From NCBI GenBank assembly GCA_022772735.1, contig JALEZD010000018.1, positions 124,001-188,000 of the forward strand: 64,000 nucleotides of DNA, read 5' to 3'. This document shows positions 1 to 8,858 of the stretch, one piece after another. This stretch comes from Erysipelotrichaceae bacterium (lineage in GTDB: Bacteria > Bacillota_I > Bacilli_A > Erysipelotrichales > Erysipelotrichaceae). The notes below the pieces were generated by a model. It was given only the letters and a program-made list of their open reading frames with translations, made no database searches and was not told the DNA's origin. The first letter of the stretch is position 1. Each line of letters opens with the position of its first letter. The position numbers and the translations under genes are program-made.

Positions 1-202
1 ACACTAAAGTCGATATAGCTATTATGATATAATGCCATGTACTAATTACCTTCCCTAAAATCAATTGATTAAATACTGTCATTAAAATGAACATTGGTGC
101 AATATTAATGAAATATGTTAAAAAACAAAACCAAGTTGATTTGGAAAGATTTTTTGCGCCTTGTTTAGATAAAGAATAACGTTTTTCATAATAGTTTTTC
201 AT
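1..202 (-). CDS. ABC transporter permease/ATPase, N-terminal part only (runs off the window)
   Basis: The minus-strand frame opens at an ATG at 202 and stays open to base 1, giving about 67 residues that begin MKNYYEKRYSLSKQG and continue into hydrophobic segments (FCFLTYFINIAPMFILM). It overlaps the end of the preceding ABC transporter gene by 17 bases, the usual arrangement of the two half-transporters of a heterodimeric type IV ABC exporter. The ATPase domain would lie outside the window, so the family call rests on context and on the membrane-segment pattern. Confidence 0.6.
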   Translation of the reverse strand, partial: MKNYYEKRYSLSKQGAKNLSKSTWFCFLTYFINIAPMFILMTVFNQLILGKVISTWHYIIIAISTLV

Positions 203-1940
203 TAGATACCCTCCAATCATTTGCAGTTTTGTATAAATGTAATAATTTGTTATATAAACCTTCATTTTCTAATAAAAGCTCATTATTACCTCTTTCCACC
301 ACTTTACCATTTTCTAAAACAATTATTTCATCCACATTTTTGATACTTGTCATTCTATGAGCAATCATGATTACAGTCTTATTTTTCATTAAATTTTTGA
401 AAGCCTTTTGTAATTCATATTCATTATCAGCATCAATAGAAGCACTAGCTTCATCCATAATAACTATTTTTGACTTCTTTAAAATTGCTCTTGCAATGGC
501 AATCCTTTGTTTTTCACCACCAGATAAATAAACCCCTTTTGAGCCAATAACTATATTTTCTTTTTCTTTAAATTTAGCAATAATTTCGTCACAACCAGCA
601 AGGCTAATTGCACTCATAACCTCTTCTCTACTTGCATTTTCATCTGCAAGAGCAACATTGTCATATATTGATTTTTTAAATAACTTGCTATCTTGAAATA
701 TAAATGAAATATTAGAAACGATTGATTCTTTTGTATATTCTTCAAGTGAATATCCACCTATTTTAATTGCGCCACTGTCTAATTTGTAGAAACCTGATAA
801 TAGTTTTGCAATAGTGGATTTACCTGAACCAGAAGGTCCTACTAAAGCATAAATTTTATTTTCTTTTAATGATAAAGAAAAATTATCTAAAACCTTGTTT
901 TCTCCATATGAAAAACTTACATTTTCAAATTCTATATCGAAATTATCAAAATTTTCTTTTTTACCATATGATAATTTATCTTCTTGCATTTTGTTGTACA
1001 AATTTTCTAAATTATCAATTGCATAATTTGCATTAAACAGATTCATACTTGCCCACATAATCTTCATAAATGAAACCATCATAACTCCACTTAAGAAAAA
1101 AATCATAATGAGTTCTAATGTAACGATTTTGGGATCACTAATACCAGTTAAGAAAAAGCTAAGTGGGATACTTATAATTGCAATAAGACCTAAAAATATC
1201 AGTTGATATAAAACATATGGATTTTTACATGATATTGAATACTCATATGCATATTTTGAATAGTCCATAATAGCATCATGAAGTGCCTTAAAAGATTTTA
1301 ATTTTGTTCCAAAAATTTTTACAACTTGCATACCTCTAATATACTCAACGGTTTCTGAACTTAGTCTATCAAGAGATGCTTGATATAGTTTCATAAATTC
1401 ACCATTACCCATCATTCCATTTAATATGAGTCCACTAACAATAGTTAAAATAATAATAACTATTCCTACACGCATACTAACAACAAATGATAGAACAAGT
1501 GCGAAAATCGGTACTAAAAATGCTTGTGAATTATCTGGAAGCATATGTGCAACTGCCATATGAGTTTTAGCAGCATTATCATCTATCGTTTTTCTAATGT
1601 AGCCAGATGAATGTAAATCAAAGAACCGAAAACTCGAATCAGTTAATCCATCAATTCCTCTTTTTCTTAAATTTGTTTCTAAACGAAACGCAAGTACGTG
1701 TGAAGCTAATCCTGATACCAAATACAATAAAGCGCTTAATGTTAAATAAAAAACAATTTGTATTGAATGAAAACTTGCATTTTTAAAATTACCGCTAACA
1801 ATAATTTCATTAAAAAATTTATATATATAATAATATCCGTATATCATAAAGAAAGCTGAAATACTAGATATAATAATTGATAAGTAACCATACAACTTAG
1901 TATCCGATACATATCTAAATAATTTACTATAAACTTTCAT
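186..1940 (-). CDS. ABC exporter half-transporter (fused membrane and ATPase domains)
   Basis: A 584-residue type IV ABC exporter subunit. The N-terminal half (about residues 1-310) is a multi-span membrane domain. The C-terminal half has the ATPase motifs in order: Walker A GPSGSGKST near 368, signature LSGGEKQR, Walker B IVIMDEAS, and the H-loop AHRM. It overlaps the upstream TetR gene by 14 bases and the following half-transporter gene by 17, so the three form one tightly coupled operon. Such heterodimeric pairs under a TetR regulator commonly export drugs or lipophilic compounds, while some related pairs import siderophores. The substrate cannot be read from the sequence. Confidence 0.9.
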   Translation of the reverse strand: MKVYSKLFRYVSDTKLYGYLSIIISSISAFFMIYGYYYIYKFFNEIIVSGNFKNASFHSIQIVFYLTLSALLYLVSGLASHVLAFRLETNLRKRGIDGLTDSSFRFFDLHSSGYIRKTIDDNAAKTHMAVAHMLPDNSQAFLVPIFALVLSFVVSMRVGIVIIILTIVSGLILNGMMGNGEFMKLYQASLDRLSSETVEYIRGMQVVKIFGTKLKSFKALHDAIMDYSKYAYEYSISCKNPYVLYQLIFLGLIAIISIPLSFFLTGISDPKIVTLELIMIFFLSGVMMVSFMKIMWASMNLFNANYAIDNLENLYNKMQEDKLSYGKKENFDNFDIEFENVSFSYGENKVLDNFSLSLKENKIYALVGPSGSGKSTIAKLLSGFYKLDSGAIKIGGYSLEEYTKESIVSNISFIFQDSKLFKKSIYDNVALADENASREEVMSAISLAGCDEIIAKFKEKENIVIGSKGVYLSGGEKQRIAIARAILKKSKIVIMDEASASIDADNEYELQKAFKNLMKNKTVIMIAHRMTSIKNVDEIIVLENGKVVERGNNELLLENEGLYNKLLHLYKTANDWRVSNEKLL

Positions 1941-2535
1941 AAAAATCCTCCCTTCTTTGATTAAATATATAAATAAACATTTCTTCTAAAAGTCGTCTAT
2001 TTTTCTTAAAATTTTCTCTTGCATCTAAAACATTTGAAGCAAGAAGTAGTGTATTAATAAAGTCACTAATAAATTGAAAACCGTTTGGATTAAAAAGCCA
2101 TTCTGGAACATCTTTCATAATTGTTTTTAGGCTCTGTTTTGTCTGTTCTTGGAGTTCTATCATAATTTTGTTTAATTCTGGGTTTCTTTTTTTAGCAATT
2201 AGAAATTCCACATAAAGGGGCATATATGGATTTTCATCGATAATTTTGTCAACAATTTGTTTTGCTATAAATTCTTTTTCAAAACCTTTTTTACATTCTA
2301 TTAAATGCTCTTGTATGATTTTATTTCTGTACTCCATTCCTAAAATCATAATGTCTTTAAAAACTTCATTAACACTTTTATAGTAGTGATAGACACCACC
2401 CTTTGATAAAGTAGTTCCTGCAATAATGTCTTCCATTGTTGTTTTTGTTAATCCTTTTGTAGAAATTACCTTCATTGCGGAATTCATAATTTCTTTTTTT
2501 CTTTCAGCTTCATTCATTCTTTTTGCTGCACACAT
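1927..2535 (-). CDS. TetR-family transcriptional regulator of the ABC transporter operon
   Basis: A 202-residue regulator. The N-terminal helix-turn-helix region (about residues 12-60; IMNSAMKVISTKGLTKTTMEDI followed by GGVYHYYKS) is typical of TetR. The rest is helical and would hold the ligand pocket. The start at 2535 has a GTGAGG ribosome binding site at suitable spacing; an internal ATG at 2517 is a weaker alternative. It is the first gene of the operon and lies directly behind a promoter flanked by two perfect inverted repeats, so autoregulation together with the exporter is the natural reading. The inducer is unknown. Confidence 0.92.
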   Translation of the reverse strand: MCAAKRMNEAERKKEIMNSAMKVISTKGLTKTTMEDIIAGTTLSKGGVYHYYKSVNEVFKDIMILGMEYRNKIIQEHLIECKKGFEKEFIAKQIVDKIIDENPYMPLYVEFLIAKKRNPELNKIMIELQEQTKQSLKTIMKDVPEWLFNPNGFQFISDFINTLLLASNVLDARENFKKNRRLLEEMFIYIFNQRREDFYESL

Positions 2536-2553
2536 AGAGATACCTCACTTTTG

Positions 2554-2573
2554 TACCGACGCAATAGTCGGTA
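2554..2573. promoter_or_regulatory. Probable TetR operator (perfect inverted repeat)
   Basis: TACCGAC, a 6-base spacer, then GTCGGTA: a perfect 7+7 inverted repeat. It sits between the -10 element and the TetR start codon, where binding would block transcription. The outward-facing GTCGGTA arms resemble known TetR-family operators. Confidence 0.8.
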
Positions 2574-2578
2574 AGAAC

Positions 2579-2607
2579 ATTTTACATCAGTTAGCGTATG
2601 CTAACAA
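2579..2607 (-). promoter_or_regulatory. Promoter of the tetR-ABC operon
   Basis: On the minus strand, TTGTTA (2602-2607) and TAAAAT (2579-2584) are separated by exactly 17 bases, a good sigma-A-type pair, with TG directly ahead of the -10. Confidence 0.7.
2590..2605. promoter_or_regulatory. Second inverted repeat inside the promoter
   Basis: GTTAGC, four bases, GCTAAC: a perfect 6+6 inverted repeat that lies in the spacer and overlaps the -35 of the operon promoter. It could be a second operator for another regulator or a lower-affinity site. Its arms differ from those of the 2554-2573 repeat. Confidence 0.45.
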
Positions 2608-2654
2608 GTATTTTTATCATATCTTGTATTATTTTTTGTAATATTTGCATAATG

Positions 2655-2696
2655 TGAACTTTTCAAAAAGAAAAAGGTGATTATTTTTATCACCTT
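2655..2696 (-). terminator. Intrinsic terminator downstream of the small membrane protein gene
   Basis: An 8-bp perfect stem (AAGGTGAT/ATCACCTT at 2674-2696) with a 7-base loop, followed on the minus strand by a T-rich tract. It lies 70 bases after the stop of the gene at 2766-3182 and upstream of the tetR promoter. Confidence 0.8.
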
Positions 2697-2765
2697 AGCT
2701 GTTTACTTTATTATATGCATTAAAATTAATATACTGCAAAAATAGAATTCATCTAAATTGTTTCT

Positions 2766-3182
2766 TTAACCACTTTTTAACGATAAAATACCTTCTATAA
2801 GAAAATATACTCCAAATATACAAAGTAGAATAAATAATACTCTAGCAATTCCAAGTACAGTCTTTGCCCATGTGTGCTTACGTGCATTTTCAATGACAAA
2901 GCAACTTATAGAAAGGAAGGAAAGAAAATAACCTCCAAATATTCCAATTAGCCAAACTAATGACACATCACTCATACATTGTACTGGTAATCCTTTTTCT
3001 GAAGCATGATTTATTAAGATAAAATAACAAATTATAGCAACAAGATACAATAATATATTTATAAAATACAGATATCTAAGAACATGATGTCTATGGAAAT
3101 AAATTATTACTATTAAAAGAAATATCATAATTATTGGTACACATAAATGCATCAAAATATATTCATCATTTATAATAATCAC
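2766..3182 (-). CDS. Small four-helix membrane protein of unknown function
   Basis: A 138-residue protein with about four hydrophobic segments (near residues 10-28, 36-57, 75-97 and 111-133) separated by short basic or polar loops (FHRHHVLRY, ENARKHTWAK). The start at 3182 is preceded by a good GGTAGGTG ribosome binding site. It is a single-gene unit closed by its own terminator. No family is recognised with confidence and no catalytic motif is visible, so its function is not assigned. Confidence 0.7.
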   Translation of the reverse strand: MIIINDEYILMHLCVPIIMIFLLIVIIYFHRHHVLRYLYFINILLYLVAIICYFILINHASEKGLPVQCMSDVSLVWLIGIFGGYFLSFLSISCFVIENARKHTWAKTVLGIARVLFILLCIFGVYFLIEGILSLKSG

Positions 3183-3490
3183 CTACCAATCATGTATTAT
3201 TATCAAATTATATCATTTTTAACATGATTTTTAAGATTAACATTCTTAAATTAAAACATTCGATAATACCTTTGTAATTGTTAATGAAAATTCATATTTA
3301 GAATGTATAATCACTAAAGTGAACCTAATTAATTGATTCAACTTTTAGTAGATAACCACCAACTTCTGTGTTTGTGGATAGTCTACTTCAAATAGTATGG
3401 ATGTTAATCCACACTAAAATGATGGAGTTATACACTACCCTTCTTATACAATTTATGTGATGCAATCCATATTTTATTAAGGATGTTTTC
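3183..3490. other. Intergenic stretch without a gene
   Basis: AT-rich sequence between the small membrane protein gene and the transposase relic; no open frame of note. CCACACTAAAATGATGGAG at 3410-3428 resembles CCACACTATTTGGTGGAG at 4583-4600 beyond the relic, so these may be worn ends of the ISL3-type element. That match is weak. Confidence 0.4.
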
Positions 3491-4438
3491 TTGAATAATT
3501 TAAATAGATTTGTTTTAAATTCCCTCAACCTTAATATTTATGATATAGAAGATATCAAGTCTACTAAAAAATAATAAGAACTATAATGTAGTAAATGTCA
3601 CTTTAAAAAGAATTAAATGTTATTGCGTTTTTTGTGATTCTAATTGTATTGTTTCTAATGGATTTTTCTCTAAAAAATCATTAATTCTAGTGATCTGTTT
3701 TCTAATACTATCATCAATTTAAAAATTACTAGGTTTTACTGTAAAAATTGTAGTAAGTCTTTTAGCACTAACCACTACATACATCCTAAATCTTCTAAAT
3801 TTTTCTATAAAATTATTACTTCTGTTATGGAATTATTGAAACAACCTAATTTAATATTCTCAAGTGTTTCTAGACTTCTTTTCATTTCAGGAAGTAGCGT
3901 AGTTAGAATTTTTGATAAATATACTCATATCTCTAGACTAACTTTCTCTGAAGCTATTTGTATTGATGAAGTTTATACTAAAGCAAATAGTTTTGATTCT
4001 AATTATTCTTGTGTGTTTTACGACTTTATTACTCATAAGCTTATAGATATTACTCCATCAAGAAGAAAAGATTTTCTACATTCTTATTTTCAATGCATAC
4101 CTAAATCTGAATTGGATAATGTTAAATATGTTTGTATTAATATGTATATGCCTTATAAACAAATATCTAAAATGTATTTTAAAAAAGCTGTCATATTCAT
4201 AGATTCTTCCCATATAATTAAAAATCTTATTGACAGCTTTTCTAATTTAAGAGTTAAATTAATGAAATCTTATACTTCTAACTCTTATTAATATTATCTT
4301 TTAAAAAACTTTAAATTTCTACTTCTCAATCGAAATATTAATCTCTACAATGAAGGTAAATACAATCACAAACTTAAAAAAGTTATTAACTATAGACAGA
4401 ACTATTGCCTCCCTTATTTACAATACAAGGGGTATTAG
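3491..4438 (+). pseudogene. Decayed ISL3-family transposase
   Basis: Pieces of one transposase are spread over shifting frames. The start (NRFVLNSLNLNIYDIEDIK) is in one frame. A zinc-finger segment (KCYCVFCDSNC) is in another. The continuation (TRFYCKNCSKSFS, then the part opening at 3827 with FSEAICIDEVYTKAN) is in a third, and that frame carries an in-frame TAA at 4289-4291 before running on to a TAG at 4436-4438 (YYLLKNFKFLLLNRN, INYRQNY). The double zinc finger followed by a DDE-type core (AICIDEVY) matches ISL3 transposases. At least two frameshifts and one internal stop make it inactive. Confidence 0.8.
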
Positions 4439-4529
4439 AAATCATGAAAGAAGAAGAAAAAAATTATGTATGTAATTAATAAGTCTGTATTTAATTTATA
4501 ATCTAGTTTTATATTTTTGTGATTACATA

Positions 4530-4575
4530 AAAAAAGCGACTAGATTCTATTTTAATTTAGTCGCAATTTTTATTT
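4530..4575. terminator. Bidirectional hairpin terminator
   Basis: GCGACTA (4536-4542) pairs with TAGTCGC (4558-4564), extended inward by four more pairs. It has a T-run on the plus side and an A-run on the other, so it could end transcription from either direction, including the minus-strand gene ending at 4808. Confidence 0.6.
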
Positions 4576-4637
4576 CTTATTTCCACACTATTTGGTGGAG
4601 ATCAAAAAAAACCATATTTCAAGGCTTTTCAATATTT

Positions 4638-4694
4638 TCAAGTTATCAAAAGTTTATAGGATTTCACCAACAACACTACACACCCCATATAGCT
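4638..4694 (-). repeat. Relic of an rlmD 3' end (old integration junction)
   Basis: Read on the minus strand this gives SYMGCVVLLVKSYKLLIT then a stop. It is close to the conserved C-terminus of RlmD-type proteins (SHVECVVLL...) and in register with the DNA of the intact gene end at 12120-12160 (core CATGTGGAG here altered to TATATGGGG). It is read as the displaced 3' end of rlmD left behind when an element inserted between it and the gene. The outermost of three such ends in the window. Confidence 0.65.
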
Positions 4695-4737
4695 CGGGTT
4701 AGTTCTATGGATAACTTTTTCATACTTTTGACTTTGT

Positions 4738-4788
4738 TAGTTTTTGGTAATATATCCGTAAGGTTTTTCTGTTTGTGAAAATATATCT
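4738..4788. repeat. Paired 20-base subterminal motif of island 1
   Basis: Two imperfect copies of one motif (4738-4757 TAGTTTTTGGTAATATATCC; 4769-4788 CTGTTTGTGAAAATATATCT) begin 44 bases inside the rlmD relic. The same pair, at similar distance, follows the other relic at 7000-7060. Possibly recombinase binding sites at the element end. Confidence 0.4.
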
Positions 4789-4807
4789 TAAGAGCTATTC
4801 AAGTAAA

Positions 4808-6649
4808 TTATTTTGAACTATTTAATTTATCTTCTTGTATACAATACTCCTTGATTATTCTATCATATGTGTCTTTGTTGAAACATTGCCGTGTAATATA
4901 CATTTTATATCTTTTTAAAAATGGATCATTTAAAAAAATTTTTTCTATTGCAAGATATGGGCTTATTTTATAGTTATTGTTCTTTATAAGAAAATCGATA
5001 AATGTATTTGCAGTTTTATTTCTAAATAATTCTGATGATAACATCTCTATTACGCAATATTTCTTGTTTATATTATCAATATAATTTATCACGTGCTTAT
5101 TCCCAGTAATAAAATTATATAATTTTGTATCATTTAAAATATATATTCCCTCTCTTTTAACAAAGGGATAAGAAATATTTGTTAATAAAACCGGAACTAT
5201 CTTTACTTTATTTATATCGCATTTAATAGTTTTAAGTTTTGAATTGATGCTTTTCTTACCATTTTTATCACTAATAAAATACTTTAAATTACGTTTAAAT
5301 TTATCAATATAATAGTCTAGTTCCTGAATATTGCGACAATATCCTCTCACATTATCATGTTGAAATTGAGTTTTGCACTCAATGATAAACAATGTATTAT
5401 CTATACACAGTAAAATATCTAATTCGTAACTCTCACCATTACTACTTGTCTTGAGATTCTTAATGGCGCTAAGATTATATCTTAATAATAGATTATGTAT
5501 GTAATCTTCATATTTCGAACCCTTTTTCGATATTTCATTATTATTGGTAAATAAAACCATTAGACTTTTTAGTGGTTCAATAATTTTTATCATTGATGGA
5601 ATTAAAAGCACAAAATTGTTGTATTCAATTAAAAATGATGAGAATAAATCATTTTTGTTTTTACCAAATACCAGATGATTAAAAATAACATTTATTTCAT
5701 CTTCATTAAACTTGTTTTTAAATAAATCGTTTTTTAATTCTTCTCTATCTATTTTTAGTATGTCTTTTTCAGCAATAGCTAATTTGTAGAAGTAAGTGTA
5801 AATAGAAACCCATCTTTCCAGTTTTATTCCTAAGTATTCTTCTTTTAAGTCATCACTATAAAAGAATTCTTTTAATTTTTCTCTAAAGGAATTGGAATAT
5901 TTTATTATCTCATTTCCACTATCAAAATCTTTCAAAGTTTTAGCATTATTTAAATTATAATATTCTAAAAACGAAAATATTCTATCCGTAATTATTCCTT
6001 TGTTTTCACTAATATATAATTTATTAAATAATCTAGTATTTACTTTCACATCTCCGAACATCCAATTACTGATTATATCATTTACTAAATTGAGTAACTG
6101 TATTAAAACTAGAATATTATTTACATCTTTATCATCAACGTTTTGATAATATATCGACTTACCATTTATAAATCCATCTCTAAGCAATATTCCTAATCCT
6201 AAAATGATATTTTCGCTAGAAACTAGATATTGTTCTCGTTCATACTCAGAGAAAGTCTTATTTAGTTTATCTAAATTTATAGATATTTCATCATTAAACC
6301 TTTTTACCAAATTAAAATATGAACACTTCATAAGTTCAATTTTTAATATATCTTTTTTGATTAGATTTCTTTTTTTATTTAGTTTATCACCTTCTTTATA
6401 TAATAGTCTAAATTTCTTATAACTATTATATGAAAGGTTATTTTTAACCCATTTTTTTATTATATGTTTAGAATAATTACTAAATAATGTTTCATTTCTG
6501 TCTGTAACAAAAAAGCCAGAGTATTTTAAAACTTTTAATATTTCTTCCTCATTTTTGTTTTTTTTAATATAATTTAAATAATTTAAAGGATTATTCTTTA
6601 TATTTCTTTCAATTGAATTTATTCTCACATCATTGTATTTCTTATCCAT
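4808..6649 (-). CDS. Large protein with a PD-(D/E)XK-like nuclease domain (putative defence gene)
   Basis: A 613-residue protein, lysine- and asparagine-rich, with no signal peptide. The first 370 residues are helical and not recognised. From about 375 there is a restriction-endonuclease-like core: KGSKYEDYI (Glu381), ELDILL (Asp411), then FIIECKTQ (Glu424 and Lys426), the E...D...ExK pattern of PD-(D/E)XK nucleases, followed by a basic stretch. It is the only gene of the smaller island between the two rlmD relics, so it is probably its cargo. Standalone nucleases of this layout are common in defence islands; the nuclease assignment comes from motifs, while the defence role is inferred from location. 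Confidence 0.6.
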   Translation of the reverse strand: MDKKYNDVRINSIERNIKNNPLNYLNYIKKNKNEEEILKVLKYSGFFVTDRNETLFSNYSKHIIKKWVKNNLSYNSYKKFRLLYKEGDKLNKKRNLIKKDILKIELMKCSYFNLVKRFNDEISINLDKLNKTFSEYEREQYLVSSENIILGLGILLRDGFINGKSIYYQNVDDKDVNNILVLIQLLNLVNDIISNWMFGDVKVNTRLFNKLYISENKGIITDRIFSFLEYYNLNNAKTLKDFDSGNEIIKYSNSFREKLKEFFYSDDLKEEYLGIKLERWVSIYTYFYKLAIAEKDILKIDREELKNDLFKNKFNEDEINVIFNHLVFGKNKNDLFSSFLIEYNNFVLLIPSMIKIIEPLKSLMVLFTNNNEISKKGSKYEDYIHNLLLRYNLSAIKNLKTSSNGESYELDILLCIDNTLFIIECKTQFQHDNVRGYCRNIQELDYYIDKFKRNLKYFISDKNGKKSINSKLKTIKCDINKVKIVPVLLTNISYPFVKREGIYILNDTKLYNFITGNKHVINYIDNINKKYCVIEMLSSELFRNKTANTFIDFLIKNNNYKISPYLAIEKIFLNDPFLKRYKMYITRQCFNKDTYDRIIKEYCIQEDKLNSSK

Positions 6650-6910
6650 ATGAATAATCTATATTATTTTGCCAATGTTTGTCAATTTCCATTCATTAAG
6701 TATTTTCAAAGTGCAATTATTGTTTTTACAATATATAAGTTTTTGCATCTATCCCATCAATTCCACCTGTCCGTTTCAATCTTATCAACTCAATTCTACT
6801 ACATTTTCTCGATGGATAGCTTCCACAAAATCATAACAATAGGAGGTCTGAGAGCAAAAGCATATGCTTCAACTCCCAGATTTCTTTGATTTCGAACTTT
6901 TTCTAGTCTT

Positions 6911-6952
6911 TCACTTATGTACTTTTGACAGCAAACAAACACACTCCACATG
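6911..6952 (-). repeat. Relic of an rlmD 3' end (internal junction)
   Basis: The minus strand reads HVECVCLLSKVHK followed by TGA, a perfect-looking RlmD C-terminus, with the CATGTGGAG core shared with the intact gene. A stop codon lies two codons upstream in this frame, so nothing is translated from it. It marks the outer edge of island 2 and the inner edge of island 1. Confidence 0.8.
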
Positions 6953-6999
6953 GCACTAGCTGACACCATAGCTTACACTAATACAGTTTATCGTTATCA

Positions 7000-7060
7000 C
7001 GGTTTATGGGAACATATCAATGCTATTTTTATATGTTTGTCGGTTCGTGAAAACATATCA
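7000..7060. repeat. Paired 20-base subterminal motif of island 2
   Basis: CGGTTTATGGGAACATATCA (7000-7019) and CGGTTCGTGAAAACATATCA (7041-7060) are direct copies matching at 16 of 20 positions. They start 48 bases inside the relic at 6911-6952, mirroring the pair at 4738-4788. The motif also resembles rlmD itself at 12163-12183 (TGTGGAAACATATCA). Confidence 0.45.
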
Positions 7061-7084
7061 CCTTTATTAGATGACCCTATTATC

Positions 7085-8839
7085 CTAAAGCAGAACAGCA
7101 CTTAACTGTTTTTTTAGAAGTGCTTTTCTATCCTCTATAAATCTTGGATAATTTTCATATGAGTAATCCATATCTGGCAAATAGTTTACAGTCCTATACT
7201 GAATCTTATCTGTATTTGTAGGGTGTTGCTCGTTAAACCACTCATCAAAATCAGTAGCAAGCTTCTCTTCATTAAGCTGTGCAGCAAGAAACTGAAGATT
7301 ACTTATATCATTAACCGTTGCAATGTACCAATCTAATTGTTCCTCAGGAACATCCTGCTTTCGGAGATAAGTTTTTGTAAATTTACTCTTCGGATACATA
7401 TGATCTTCATGGAATTTATTACTGAAATCTAGTGATGGATATAGCAACATGAGAGTTGAAAGTGTGTCACTCTTTCCATATTTAAGTTTCAAAAGGAACT
7501 CCTCAATATCTTCATCCGTAAACTGTATGGATTTATTTGTACCTTTAAACTTATCGATGATACTATCTAATGGAAACTCATTTGTTCCGTTTGCTTTTAG
7601 AATTTCACGAATTGGTCTAATCACATTATCTGGTTGTCCACTGAATGTCTTCTTTAACAGAGAACGTATAAGCCACTTCTTTATTTTATCTTTATTATTC
7701 TTGTTTGTCCCTGAATCAACAAAGTTATCCGGCATACCATTAATAAAAAGGTAATATGCAATTGGAATCAATGCATTATTTGATGCTAGTGTTTCACCTG
7801 AATAACCAAATGATGAAACCAAAAGAACCGCCTGTTTGATAGCTTTCTTTATATTATCCCAATTGTTTTCAATTTTAATCATGTTTTGTTTGTTAAAATT
7901 GTCCACCTTAAAAGCAATATCCGTAAAATCACTAAGAACCAGCGCCGTCTTCAGCACAAAATCTTTATTGATTTTAAATCCTGCTCCTACTGCATTTACA
8001 TCATCAACAAACTCAATAATTTCTTCTCTCGCATCATGGTTTTCCCACTGTGCAGAAGCTATGGATAGAAGCAAGTCAGAGTAACTTAGAGGTGTCCCTC
8101 CACTGTTGACTCTAATAAATATATTTAGAACTTTATCGAGTTTTACAGTCTTCTCTCTGTAATAACTAATTGTACCTGCCTTATTAATAATGTTATAAAG
8201 CTTGGATAGTGCATTTATAGCAAATTTTGACTGTTCTTTCGTATAATCAAAGACATCGGAGTAACTAATGTTTTCATTAACGTACATAAAAACATCACCA
8301 TCTTCTTTCATATCAAGGATCTTACCAACTTCAAACCAACATTTATTTTCATCGTTTTGGACTTCTTTATCTGTAAGAAACTTGAATTCAAACTCATTAT
8401 CACTGTCTGAAGGAGATGATAGCAAGTTTAAATATAATCTTCTAATTGGGTATGCATCCTGATTTTTCTTTGCCATATATTTAAGTTTATAAGCGTAAGT
8501 TCCTTTAAGTCCAATATAGATAGAAGTAAGGCGTTGCTGTCCATCAAGAACAGCTGTTACACCATCTGATCCTTTTAAATCGACTTTCTTATTATGCACC
8601 CCTTTATACTCATGATAATTTCTAATAAATCCATAAAAGTCATAGTCGTTTACGTGTTCCTTACTTATCTCCCAGAAAAGGAATGTCCCAATTGGATAGT
8701 CACGCATAAGCGAATCAAACAAAGCTTCAATCTGATCGGTATCCCAAACATATTCACGCTGAATAGATGGTAAAACATATTTATTTGCAGTAATGTCTTT
8801 CATTACCTCAGCTATTGTTAATGGTGTTTCATATGCCAT
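7085..8839 (-). CDS. DUF262/DUF1524 protein (GmrSD-like restriction factor)
   Basis: A 584-residue protein. The N-terminal DUF262 domain is shown by LPSIQREYVW (23-32) and DGQQRLTS (99-106), the NTP-binding/ParB-like signature. The C-terminal part has an HNH-like DUF1524 core: EDHMYPKS near 478 followed by NDISNLQFL and a downstream Asn/Lys. The family includes GmrSD, which cuts DNA carrying modified bases, and other phage-restriction proteins. Both halves are intact, so it is probably functional. It is followed upstream (20 bases) by a small Xre-like gene and lies in the rlmD island. The target modification cannot be inferred. Confidence 0.85.
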   Translation of the reverse strand: MAYETPLTIAEVMKDITANKYVLPSIQREYVWDTDQIEALFDSLMRDYPIGTFLFWEISKEHVNDYDFYGFIRNYHEYKGVHNKKVDLKGSDGVTAVLDGQQRLTSIYIGLKGTYAYKLKYMAKKNQDAYPIRRLYLNLLSSPSDSDNEFEFKFLTDKEVQNDENKCWFEVGKILDMKEDGDVFMYVNENISYSDVFDYTKEQSKFAINALSKLYNIINKAGTISYYREKTVKLDKVLNIFIRVNSGGTPLSYSDLLLSIASAQWENHDAREEIIEFVDDVNAVGAGFKINKDFVLKTALVLSDFTDIAFKVDNFNKQNMIKIENNWDNIKKAIKQAVLLVSSFGYSGETLASNNALIPIAYYLFINGMPDNFVDSGTNKNNKDKIKKWLIRSLLKKTFSGQPDNVIRPIREILKANGTNEFPLDSIIDKFKGTNKSIQFTDEDIEEFLLKLKYGKSDTLSTLMLLYPSLDFSNKFHEDHMYPKSKFTKTYLRKQDVPEEQLDWYIATVNDISNLQFLAAQLNEEKLATDFDEWFNEQHPTNTDKIQYRTVNYLPDMDYSYENYPRFIEDRKALLKKQLSAVLL

Positions 8840-8858
8840 AATATTATCCTCCTTAGCA

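Larger units (their letters stand above)
6650..7084. other. Non-coding junction between the two rlmD islands
   Basis: Between the divergent ends of the PD-(D/E)XK and DUF262 genes. It holds the second rlmD 3'-end relic and a pair of subterminal motifs. A short plus-strand open frame here (6650-6889) has no ribosome binding site and no family resemblance. Confidence 0.6.

Noticed and set aside
6650-6889. 79-codon plus-strand open frame after the PD-(D/E)XK gene
   Set aside because: Composition is that of AT-rich non-coding DNA; it lacks a ribosome binding site and begins on the neighbour's start codon region.
7836-8084. Plus-strand open frames within the DUF262 gene
   Set aside because: Antisense shadows of a gene with clear family motifs.
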